Below are positions 21,701 through 30,248 of a stretch of DNA of 64,000 nt, one piece after another. Every line of letters starts with the position of its first letter. Position 1 is the stretch's first letter. The stretch lies in assembly GCF_026262505.1 (NCBI RefSeq), contig NC_067203.1, positions 17,806,392 through 17,870,391 of the forward strand, in the 5' to 3' direction. The position numbers and the translations under genes are program-made. Origin of the DNA: Trichomonas vaginalis G3 (taxonomy: Eukaryota; Parabasalia; Trichomonadida; Trichomonadidae). The notes beneath the pieces were generated by a model. That model was given only the letters and a program-made list of their open reading frames with translations, ran no database searches and was not told the origin of the DNA.

Positions 21701-23510
21701 CGCTGTTGATGATGGTTATGAGATATAAAACCACGATAACGACGGGAACGAAGAAGAGAAGAAAACCAGAGTGATACTGGTCGGGTTATTCGAGACATTA
21801 AACACGTGTATCCTGAGTTATTGCATTTATTTAGAGGAAGTTATATGATTCAATTGTCAAAAAACATTCTATAACTCCTCGATGAAGAAATAAAATTAAC
21901 AGATTTATATATTTCATTATGGAAAGAACTAATATGAAAGATAAATGAAAAAAGGAATTTGGTTGATATCATTAATGTCAGCGATGTAATGATTGAAAAG
22001 AAATTTTGACTCATTATTTAAAAAACCGAAAAACGGAATATAGTCCTTTATATGACAGATATTACCGAATTATATGAGAAAAGATTAATGATAATAAGAG
22101 TTCTGCTGGCGAGGAGACTTGAAGTTAGAAGTTGAATGATGTTAATGAGAAAATTAGCCCGAAAAAGCAGACAAAAATGAGAGCTGTTTAAGCTCTGAGT
22201 GATAAAGTCAAGAACCACGTTCATTATATAACATTCAGACAACAGATTATTTAACGCGAAACTTACCATGGATATTTAACACGAAAGTGATACAGGCGAA
22301 GACAAAAAATGTTAATGAAGAGAAGATATTAAATAAGGTTCTGGTTATAAAGGTTATGAATAAGCTGTACATGTTTACGATGATGTGCTAAAGCATCCAG
22401 AAGCATTTGGTATACCGTGAAATTTATGCCTCTACTTTCAATGTTAACGGTGTAATTAGTTGAAACCAAGATTTACTTTGAGAGTTTAAGGGCAAAAATA
22501 ACGTTTGATAGATGCTATTAAAAGTAAAGCTGAACAAAGTTGAAACTCAAGCAACGACAAAGTTTTTGAAATCTCATAAAACACAATTATCTCTTCCGAT
22601 ATAAATGAACTTCAAGCTACATTAGACAGTAAAGGCCGACAGAGACCATGACAAACGAATCCTTCACTTACTTATTAAGAGCACGACGATATCTGTAAAT
22701 TTTGAAACTATTTGCCCTTGGTATCTAAGTGCACCTTTAGAGAAATCCAATTACAGAGCGGTAAAAGATACACTTAAAACTCCTTAAATAACAAATGTAA
22801 ATGAACATTGAAGGTCATGCAGAGAAACTTTGAAGCACATGAACTGACCAACAATGTTAGGATAATAAAGCTGACAAAACTTATTGTGGATGCAGAAACT
22901 AAAAAGAAATTTTCCGAAACCAGATACAATGACATTTACAACAAGAAATATATAAAATGGTGAACCAGCAACTCCATTTGGAACTTTGGTTAGACGTCTT
23001 CAACCAGATAGCTTTTGATTTTTGTTTGGATAATTCTTTGAACTATACATTACATTATAAAAGTGGACAAATTGCACAACATTCATCGGGACGATACTTG
23101 CCAAATGGTATTTTAATGGACATAAGTTTCTTTAGAATATGTTTATAGAAGTTATGATGGCATGATTATGATTTAAATAATATCCTATAGGGAGCTGTAT
23201 TTACGTCTATGATCCCAACTAATCCAAACACACTTTATTTGGGTGGTAGATGTATGAAATAGTTGACAAGATTTTCCATTCTTACATAATACGCAGTCAA
23301 GTGGAAGATGGAGGATTTGCAAAGAAAATAGGTATTGAAAACCTTTCCTTCACATATGCATTAGGTTTCAGGTGGCAAGAACATCTGCTGGAAGGAAACC
23401 ATTCAGCATTCAATAACAAAAGAGGTTATACCAACTTTGCAGCGGGTTCTGAATATTTAACAGGGAAGGGGGGATGAATAGATATGATATCACAACTGAC
23501 CCCTAAAGAG
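21700..23510 (+). pseudogene. Maverick element 2, unassigned long structural-type gene (fossil)
   Basis: Protein-like plus-strand pieces are spread over this span, among them DAETKKKFSETRYNDIYNKK near 22.89 kb, QQLHLELWLDVFNQ near 22.97 kb, and ALGFRWQEHLLEGNHSAFNN with FAAGSEYLTGKGG at 23.36-23.48 kb. The early part is repetitive and helical, the late part mixed. It may be a long virion or fibre-type protein, but no family is recognised. Broken in many places. Confidence 0.4.
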
Positions 23511-24600
23511 TAGAGCCAACGCGTTATTTCTGTGAATGCAGGAAAACTCATACACTTTGTAGCTGTTATTACAGACCGCAGCAGGTAATCGAAAAGTTAT
23601 ATGCCTCCTTATATAAAATGCACGCTTGGAATACGGAATTGGTTTAAAATCTTTAACTTTTACATAAAATTGAAGCTTGAAAGAAAGTATTCGAACAACA
23701 ATCCATGGAGGTCATTTTAAGAGAGTTCAAATGAAGCTAAAAGAGTTCGGGATTTTACTAACAGAGCTGAAGTGAAAAGCTTTCTTTGAACAAATGGTTG
23801 TACATCAAATCAAAATAGAACCCTTACGACTACTTTTTACCATTTACTCCAAAACACTTCCTGACGCATACCACATTTGACACTCTATTCAAAGCAGAAA
23901 AAGAGGACATAAAACCATTCCTCATTTCATAAATAGTATAACACTCGTAAAAGCATATGCGTAATATATGAGAAGATAAAGGAAACCTCATGAAGTGTTA
24001 AGAGTTTTACAAAATTTGTAGCAGAACATTAAACCCAAGTACTTTAACACAGAGACCAAGGACAGTGCATACCTCAGCAAATGAAATCACAGAATTTCTC
24101 ATTAAGCATAACATAATCACTTACACTTATGAAGACCATATACCATCACATACTCGGCATCATATAAACCCAGCTTCATAAGGACTCTCAGAGAATTTTA
24201 AATCAAGAGCGAGAGACTTTTACCGAAGAAACAATGAACATTTTCTCGAAGTATTTATATTCCTCAACACATTTCTAACAACAGGACCCATACAACCAAA
24301 TTCCAATGACCACAACAAGAAGAAAAGTATATAAAAAGAAACGAAGCCATAACACAAATATCAAATTCAAACACAATTTTACTCTTTCATTCCTGGTACA
24401 AAAGTTCGTGTAGTTCTTGACGACAAACCAACTGACAAGAAAACGTTTAAGTTAAGTCGAAATTATTAATATCGTAGACTCTAAACGCAAGGTAATGGAT
24501 ATCTTATTAAAGCTGCTGACGACTCCAATAGCATTTTACCCTCGGACATAAATTAGTTGAAAGTAGTAATTGGCAAACTTGCTGAAACCATTGACGAAGC
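23510..24600 (+). pseudogene. Maverick element 2 retroviral-type integrase (fossil)
   Basis: The core contains a DQGSAYLSNEITEFL-type stretch near 24.05-24.1 kb (second acidic residue of the rve integrase core), then the histidine-rich segment before the third acidic position. The C-terminal domain starts around PGTKVRVVLDDKPTDKKTFK near 24.40-24.45 kb. Polinton integrases insert the element DNA. Broken in many places; assignment from motif spacing and order. Confidence 0.6.
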
Positions 24601-24836
24601 AAAGCGAGGAGTGGTTATTGAAATACTTGGTTACAACACAAAACGATGACACTTATAAAGTAAGATAAAGGAGGCGTTGAAGATGTTATAACCATCTAAA
24701 ACTTGAGAGAATCTAAACCAACTCATCTGGGACCATTAGAGCGGGAGAGTACTGGAAAGATAAAAACAATGCCAGAAAGAATAAGAAAATTCTTCTAAAC
24801 TTTTTCGTTGGATGTAAATCAGACAAAATATATTAT

Positions 24837-24886
24837 AGGTGAAGAGGTGAGATTTCACCTGTTTTTCTCACCTGTTTTCTCACCCC
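24837..24886. repeat. intergenic hairpin, GGTGA type
   Basis: AGGTGAAGAGGTGAGATTTC is followed by TCACCTG and two more CACC units. It lies just 3' of the integrase and about 60 nt upstream of the AT-rich tract preceding the KilA-N gene. Confidence 0.8.
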
Positions 24887-24944
24887 GTGAATTTTTCTTA
24901 TGAATTTTCCTTGTTAAGATAGAAAAATAAAATTAGTTTATTTT

Positions 24945-24978
24945 TATTTATTTTTTTATTTTGTATGTAAGAACAGAA
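24945..24978 (+). promoter_or_regulatory. AT-rich promoter-like tract
   Basis: TTTTTTTATTTTGTATGTAA ends 8 nt before the ATG at 24979. The same core lies in front of the genes at 25856 and 27913. Position seen; promoter role inferred. Confidence 0.55.
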
Positions 24979-25620
24979 ATGTCAGTCGAAGCAAAAACAT
25001 TCACGAACAAATCTAGATGGCGAAACATTCACAAAAGGCACTTATAACGGTATTGAAGTCTTACGTAGAGACAAGGATGGTTAATTAATGCAACAAAAGA
25101 TGGGCAGAGAAGCAGGAAAGTTAAACCATTTAAACAGATTTTCTCAATAGTGCTAAAATGCAGGAAATTCTTGAGTTTTTGGTTGAAAGAATACGGTCGA
25201 GCCAAAAGTGGCTCCAACCTCAAAACAGCATTTATGAGCTTTACTAGGGCTGTTATGAATGAATTCAAAGGTATTTACATACATCCTAACCTCGTTCATT
25301 TTTTTGCTGAATGGTGCTCTGTAAAGTATGACATTTTATGTTTCAAAGATATTTTGGACTCATAGACAAGAAAGATTCATGAGAAGTTAGATTGAAGAAG
25401 AACTCGAAGATTAACAGTGGAGAAATGCTACAACTTTGTTCAACAGAAAGAAGTTGGGAAAAATGTGGTGAAAAACAATTAGAACATGAACGGTTGAGAT
25501 TTATTATGGTTATTATTTGAGATCTCGCATACGAACTAGACCCAATGGGGAACAAGAAAGATTTTAAAGAAAGAGAAATTTAAGGAATATGAAACAACTG
25601 CTAAGATAGCAATTTGAAGC
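24979..25620 (+). pseudogene. Maverick element 2 KilA-N domain gene (fossil)
   Basis: Starts at the ATG after the AT-rich tract (MSVEAKTF). KilA-N landmarks are LINATKDGQRS near 25.08-25.11 kb, KCRKFLSFWLKEYGRAKSGS at 25.16-25.22 kb, and the core EFKGIYIHPNLVHFFAEW at 25.26-25.32 kb, corresponding to the G-x-YVHP-LL...AxW signature of the domain. It is probably DNA-binding. Broken in a few places. Confidence 0.6.
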
Positions 25621-25719
25621 TGCAGAAAGAAGTTAAAAGTTTGGGGTCGTTTTTTGTAAAAAAATATTGTGAGTAAATGAACCATTTATTTTTTATTGAA
25701 TCACCAAAAAATAATGTTT

Positions 25720-25771
25720 AGGTGAGAAGGGTGAGATGTCACCTGTTTTTCTTCATCCTCTTTTTCACCTC
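25720..25771. repeat. intergenic hairpin, GGTGA type
   Basis: AGGTGAGAAGGGTGAGATGT is followed by CACCTG and a later TTTTTCACCTC. It lies between the KilA-N gene and the AT-rich tract of the CxxC gene. Confidence 0.8.
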
Positions 25772-25811
25772 TTGATTTTTCATGAATTTCCTTAAGATAG
25801 AAAAATAACGT

Positions 25812-25855
25812 TTAGTTTATTTTATTATTTATTTTTTTATTTTGTATGTAAAGAT
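25812..25855 (+). promoter_or_regulatory. AT-rich promoter-like tract
   Basis: TTTTTATTTTGTATGTAAAG ends a few nt before an ATG at 25856, about 100 nt upstream of the open CxxC frame. Part of the recurrent motif set. Confidence 0.5.
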
Positions 25856-25958
25856 ATGATTTCAAACAATAGGTTCTACAACAATTCAAACAACTTCACC
25901 AAACTCGTTAGGCATGAATCCTACGTTCAACCCATCACGATATAGCCAACCATAGACG

Positions 25959-26816
25959 ATGGTACACAAAGGCTTCTTTCTTCATATACTTTTCGAAACA
26001 AAAATCCAGAAGATAAAGCAAGAACTTTTAACAAGTAATTTAGACTGTAGTGCGAAAGATGAAGAAAATGAAGAATATCTTTATGAAATGCAGGACATTA
26101 TTGACCATTTACCTAAACTACCTGAAATTCAGCATCAAAAACTAACTATTCCTGAATTCGATGAAATAGAAGTGAAACCAACTGACTCAGTAGAAATAAA
26201 GAAGTTCATTCGAAAGGTAAACTATGAGTTTCTAGGATTTCATTGCAACCATAAGGTTATGGACAAAGATTGCGACATGGTTTATAAAAACATTTCTGAC
26301 ATATATAAATCTGAGGAGTTTAAGACTTACGATAACTTTGTTTCATTAGTTGCTGAATGTGTTTGGGAAATAAGAGATAAAGATAGAAGAGGTAAGGTAT
26401 GGAATGAACAGATAAGACCCGCTATGTTTGAGATGAAGAAAACCATTGACGCCTTAGTTGTTTTAGCAGGTAAGGTTTCAGAATATAACGCAAAGTTGAA
26501 CCCACAATGTTCAAAATGTAAAGCAGCAATAAGGAAATATAACTACTCCGTCAAAGAGATAGAAAGAATGAGAAACGACTATGCAGACTTAAAGAAAGAA
26601 GCAGAAAAGCCAGCAGAAGATAAAATGGACATGTTAGAATTTCTGAACAAAAACTATCCAACAGCAGAAGATTTCCTTCTATCTGACGTCAAGAAGAAGT
26701 ATAAAGAAACCTTCGGTATTGTTAAAACTTTTGACATACTAAAAGAAGAAATAGAAGCTACGAAATTGTTTAGGATTTCAAATATACATCGTACAATTCA
26801 TGTGAAACGTTTATAA
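25959..26816 (+). CDS. Maverick element 2 CxxC protein (open frame, fossil element)
   Basis: An open frame of 285 codons. The N-terminal half is acidic and K/E-rich (DSVEIKKFIRKVNYEFLGFH near residue 80). A single CSKC pair lies near residue 187 (NPQCSKCKAAIRKYN), with other cysteines at GFHCN and ECVW. The C-terminal third is helical and charged. I do not recognise a family. A decayed homologue occupies the corresponding place in element 1 (15.9-16.85 kb), with hairpins on both sides in both elements, so it belongs to the element's conserved gene set. The first ~10 residues may not be the true start: the AT-rich promoter-like tract and another ATG lie about 100 nt upstream. Confidence 0.6.
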   Translation: MVHKGFFLHILFETKIQKIKQELLTSNLDCSAKDEENEEYLYEMQDIIDHLPKLPEIQHQKLTIPEFDEIEVKPTDSVEIKKFIRKVNYEFLGFHCNHKVMDKDCDMVYKNISDIYKSEEFKTYDNFVSLVAECVWEIRDKDRRGKVWNEQIRPAMFEMKKTIDALVVLAGKVSEYNAKLNPQCSKCKAAIRKYNYSVKEIERMRNDYADLKKEAEKPAEDKMDMLEFLNKNYPTAEDFLLSDVKKKYKETFGIVKTFDILKEEIEATKLFRISNIHRTIHVKRL

Positions 26817-27065
26817 AATAACTAGGGTGAGAAAACAGGTGAAAAAACAGGTGACATCTCACCTCTTCACCTAAACATTATTTTTACTGAATTTAGCAAC
26901 AAAATTCTGAGTAAAATAATTTTTAGGGCTTGTGTCAAACCGTTGAGTTTTCACAAAATTTAAAAAAATAACGTTTACCATGTGAAACGTTTATAAAATA
27001 ACTAGGGTGAGAAAACAGGTGAAAAAACAGGTGACATCTCACCTCTTCACCTAAACATTATTTTT
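26799..27065. repeat. 87-bp exact direct duplication carrying the GGTGA hairpin
   Basis: The 87 bases from 26799 to 26885 recur without change at 26979-27065, exactly 180 bases apart. Each copy includes the last codons of the CxxC gene, the gap, and the hairpin AGGGTGAGAAAACAGGTGAA...TCACCTCTTCACC. The second copy is followed by unrelated sequence, so it looks like a recent local duplication. Confidence 0.9.
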
Positions 27066-27164
27066 GGTCAAAGCTTCCACGAGAGAAAAGATTCCTCATT
27101 TGCTAAGGATTCCAAAAATGAAAAAATCGTTGATTTCGGCTGAGAAAAAACGGCAAAAACCCTT

Positions 27165-27249
27165 CTTCCACGGGAACAAAGAAATAAAGAAGAAATAAAG
27201 AAGAAATAAAGAAGAAATAAAGTAAATTTTTTATTTATTCCCGTGGAAG
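27165..27249. repeat. 12-bp inverted repeat around an 11-bp tandem repeat
   Basis: CTTCCACGGGAA (27165-27176) and TTCCCGTGGAAG (27238-27249) are perfect inverted arms. Between them, from 27181, lie nearly four copies of the 11-bp unit GAAATAAAGAA. It could fold as a long stem-loop or be the end of a small element. Confidence 0.8.
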
Positions 27250-27314
27250 ATAGAGCACTTTTATGATACTTTTTATTCACGACAAACAAGACAAACAAAG
27301 AAAATAAGAAAATA

Positions 27315-27394
27315 CGGCGCTGTCGCGGTTCGAACCACAGACCTTGACCCCTCCATAACACCACCTTAGACCACTGTGCTACGTAGCCTGTCGA
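27315..27394 (-). other. tRNA-like sequence, degenerate
   Basis: The minus strand contains GTAGCACAGTGGTCTAAGG, close to a Leu/Ser-type D arm, and downstream at normal spacing GGTTCGAACC, the T-loop consensus. The acceptor arms do not pair well and the anticodon stem is unclear, so it is not annotated as a working tRNA. The 109-codon minus frame here is the typical spurious translation of a tRNA-like sequence (VAQWSKVV...GLWFEPRQRR). It is most likely a tRNA-derived fossil. Confidence 0.5.
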
Positions 27395-27429
27395 CATAAG
27401 ATTTTATAAATTGCATATTTGACGTAAAT

Positions 27430-27804
27430 TTATTTCCATCTGGCTTCCCACTGCATAAGATATTCATACGTGTTTGTAAGACATTCATTAAACTTCTTTT
27501 CTATTGCATCTAATCTTGCGTTATTTTTTTCAATAACTTGTCTGTATTCTTCATCATCTCCAGCAGTGTTTGGGTCTTCACGTTTAAAATATTCATTGTT
27601 AACCAATTTTTTATCTACAAATTTTATTAGTGTTTGATTCACTTCGTTATGATAACGGTCATATTCTTTCAATACGTAAGTGAAGACAAAATGCGTCGTA
27701 CCTTCAATCTTAAAGCTTAAAGAACTTTCAACACAGTTTTGAGGGTCTGTCAGTGCGTCAATGAGATAGTATTCGAAGTCAGTCAATAATCTTTTTAAAG
27801 TCAT
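27430..27804 (-). CDS. Maverick element 2 small acidic ORF (fossil element)
   Basis: An intact frame of 124 codons from a good ATG. The protein is acidic and helical (starts MTLKRLLTDFEYYLIDAL, ends LMQWEARWK) and has no recognised domain. It is divergently arranged with the KilA-N gene at 27913, the two starts being about 110 nt apart with the AT-rich tract between, so they could share a control region. Confidence 0.5.
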   Translation of the reverse strand: MTLKRLLTDFEYYLIDALTDPQNCVESSLSFKIEGTTHFVFTYVLKEYDRYHNEVNQTLIKFVDKKLVNNEYFKREDPNTAGDDEEYRQVIEKNNARLDAIEKKFNECLTNTYEYLMQWEARWK

Positions 27805-27865
27805 TTCATACAGGATAAAATTTAATGTTGTGAAGAAATAGTGTTTATCTCAAAAAAAATAAAGT

Positions 27866-27912
27866 TAGTTTTTATTTTTTATTATTTTTTTATTTTGTAT
27901 GTAAAGACAGAT
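27866..27912 (+). promoter_or_regulatory. AT-rich promoter-like tract
   Basis: TTTTTATTTTGTATGTAAAG ends about 10 nt before the ATG at 27913. It is the best-preserved member of the recurrent motif set, in the gap between two divergent open frames. Confidence 0.6.
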
Positions 27913-28773
27913 ATGTCAACATTAGAGAACACAACAACTGCTATCGTTCATGAAGCCATAAATGAAGAATACGAGTACATACAATATAACAAACAGTTAC
28001 GTCTCATTCGTTCTGTCAAAGACGACATGTATCAAATGCAAAGTATTTTGACAGCATGTTATGCTCCAGATACTAAACTTCCTAAAGACTGGTTTAGGAA
28101 CCAAAGCACTATTGAACTATTAAATGAAGCACAGCGAGACATACTTTTTTCTGAAAACAGTGAAGAACAGCGAGTAGGTAAAAAACCCCAGTCGCCAAAA
28201 CTCTATGAAAATCGTGAAAAATTGCCAAACGGTTTGAGAGGATATTATGTTCATAGACTTCTCGTAAATGCTGTAGCAATGTGGGTTTCACCTCGTTATG
28301 CTTGGTATGTTTGTAAACTTCTTGACGAAATTCACAGACAAGAACGTGGAGAGATGGAAAAGAAACTTCAAGCAAAAGATGAAGTCATTGAATCCAAAGA
28401 CAAAAGCATACAGAAAAGAATACCGCGTTCAGTACCAAAAGGAAAGGAAAAGAACTATAAGTATATGATTTATACTGAAGAGTTGGAGAATGAAGAAGAC
28501 AGAGATATGGTTATGTTGCATTTAGTCAGAAGAAACAACAAAAGCTTTTACGACCTTGCTAAAATATATAAATCTGACAGAAACTGGTTCTATCGTGAAA
28601 ACTTACCGATTTCAATGACACCGAATGAGCAAATAAAAGAAATTGTCAAAAATACTCTTCCTCAAACACACTATGACATCAAAGGTTGCACAATACTTAC
28701 CTTCAAAGAAGACTTACCATTACTGAAGGAAAAAATAACAGAATATTTCGATAACTTCAAAGAGGAAGAATAA
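27913..28773 (+). CDS. Maverick element 2 KilA-N domain protein (open frame, fossil element)
   Basis: I place the start at ATG 27913 (MSTLENTTTAIVHEAINEEY), right after the AT-rich tract; the frame is open 24 codons further upstream, but that part is translated AT tract. The KilA-N domain spans about residues 20-150, with DWFRNQSTIELLNEAQ and the hallmark LRGYYVHRLLVNAVAMWVSP. A coiled coil (about 150-185) and a C-terminal domain with RRNNKSFYDLAKIYKSDRNW follow. KilA-N domains bind DNA and are common in giant viruses, phages and T. vaginalis Mavericks. It is 286 residues, fully open, and a decayed copy lies at 14.66-15.50 kb in inverted orientation. Confidence 0.75.
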   Translation: MSTLENTTTAIVHEAINEEYEYIQYNKQLRLIRSVKDDMYQMQSILTACYAPDTKLPKDWFRNQSTIELLNEAQRDILFSENSEEQRVGKKPQSPKLYENREKLPNGLRGYYVHRLLVNAVAMWVSPRYAWYVCKLLDEIHRQERGEMEKKLQAKDEVIESKDKSIQKRIPRSVPKGKEKNYKYMIYTEELENEEDRDMVMLHLVRRNNKSFYDLAKIYKSDRNWFYRENLPISMTPNEQIKEIVKNTLPQTHYDIKGCTILTFKEDLPLLKEKITEYFDNFKEEE

Positions 28774-28826
28774 AAAAACTTTTTTTGTTCAATGCTTTGA
28801 AATTTTATACAAAAATATATTTTTGC

Positions 28827-29300
28827 TTAAATAGCTTCAGGGTCTATTTCTTCAACCATTTCACTTCCTTCGTCAATGTCAATTGAAGCTTCTTCAACCT
28901 TTGGTAAGAACTTTTGTATAACATCTTTGTTCGTTATTGTCTTCAGAGATGAAGGATAATATTTCACAGATGTTTCACCCTTCTTATATTCTTTCTGTTC
29001 GGAAAGATTCATAGCAATACTGAAGAAGTCAATGTTGGAGTTCTTTATGACAGTATAGTGTGTATCTTTGACATTCACGAAGAAACCCTTTTGTTTCAAA
29101 ACTACTGCTAACTCTTGTGAAGTATAACGTTTGCGGTCAATGACGATAGCTAATGGTCTGACATACTGACCAAACTTAGATTCTTTCACAAACTTCTTGT
29201 TAAAGATAACATTAACGTTTGAAGCATTATTGAACTCATTCTTGATGGCAGTAGCGAGAGCATTGTATGAAAAGAACTTGCAATCTTGCATGTGTTTCAT
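28827..29300 (-). CDS. Maverick element 2 ORF, 157 aa (fossil element)
   Basis: An intact frame converging on the KilA-N gene (54 nt between the stops). It is an alpha/beta-like small protein starting MKHMQDCKFFSYNALATAI, with a K-rich centre and an acidic tail (SIDIDEGSEMVEEIDPEAI). No family recognised. Its ATG faces the plus-strand gene at 29391 across an AT-rich 90-nt gap. Confidence 0.5.
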   Translation of the reverse strand: MKHMQDCKFFSYNALATAIKNEFNNASNVNVIFNKKFVKESKFGQYVRPLAIVIDRKRYTSQELAVVLKQKGFFVNVKDTHYTVIKNSNIDFFSIAMNLSEQKEYKKGETSVKYYPSSLKTITNKDVIQKFLPKVEEASIDIDEGSEMVEEIDPEAI

Positions 29301-29390
29301 TAAAATAAAAATATTAAATTATTTTGAAAAATAACTTAAAAAAAATCTAATCTAATTTTTTCAAAAAATATTTTTTATTTCCTACTAAAG

Positions 29391-30246
29391 ATGTATCGGA
29401 AGTTGTCTAAGTTAGAACACTCGGAAATAAAACAACTTCTTACAGAAGCTAATATAGATGTTGCAAAGCATTACGCAACAAACAAAAAAGCACTCGCTGA
29501 CTTCATTAAAGACTATAATGGTGCAATAAGTTATGATAGAATTCATGAGTTCATAAAGCCGCAACGCGGCGAGGACGAAGTCCATGCAAGAGCATTTCCT
29601 TTAAATGACATTGCTATTGACTTATATCATAGACGTTCAGTACCTCATGAAGTAAGAAGAGAGATGTTTGACATAACAAATGCAAACGTTGGTGAAACAA
29701 GAAGAGCTGTACCTCATGAAGTAAGAAGAGAGATGTTTGACATAACAAATGCAAACGTTGGTGAAACAGAAGAGAGACGACACACTGAAACAACAGAGAA
29801 GAGAGATGTTTAAAAGTGCTATAGAACAAGTTCGCAAAGCTAACGATGTCATTCGTTCCATTGACGACAAACCAAAAGAAGGTGAGAGATGGTTAAAGAA
29901 AGATGAAGAGAATAGGAAGAGAAATGTGAAGTCAGGCAATAGACTCATTGACTTTAACATCGAAGCTTTAGATGAACCAAACAGAGACTACTTACACAAA
30001 CATTTCGGTAAGGTTTTCATGAGACTCTTAGAGAAAATTAAAATAAACTCGCAACAGAGATGGATGGTATGTTATAAACTTGGTGGAAAGTATGAATGTT
30101 CTACGTTAAACCTCAATAATATTGGAACATTACTACATCAGCTCTTGAAGGAGAACTTTATATCAGAGATAGAAGCAAATGCTGCAGGTATTGTTGAAAT
30201 GCACTATGACTTCTTCTTGACAAACATAAAGAATCTTACGAAATAA
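29391..30246 (+). pseudogene. Maverick element 2 small gene(s) with 23-codon internal duplication (fossil)
   Basis: Open stretches in this span encode basic, charged sequence. A 69-bp unit is present twice in tandem, at 29641 and 29710, encoding AVPHEVRREMFDITNANVGE each time. The later part (KRNVKSGNRLIDFNIEALDE and beyond) reads like a separate small alpha-rich protein. No family recognised; broken. It lies directly upstream of the DNA polymerase. Confidence 0.5.
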
Positions 30247-30248
30247 AG

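Noticed and set aside
27068-27397. 109-codon minus frame at 27.1-27.4 kb
   Set aside because: The start of the frame is the usual false translation of a tRNA-like sequence and the rest covers the inverted and tandem repeats.
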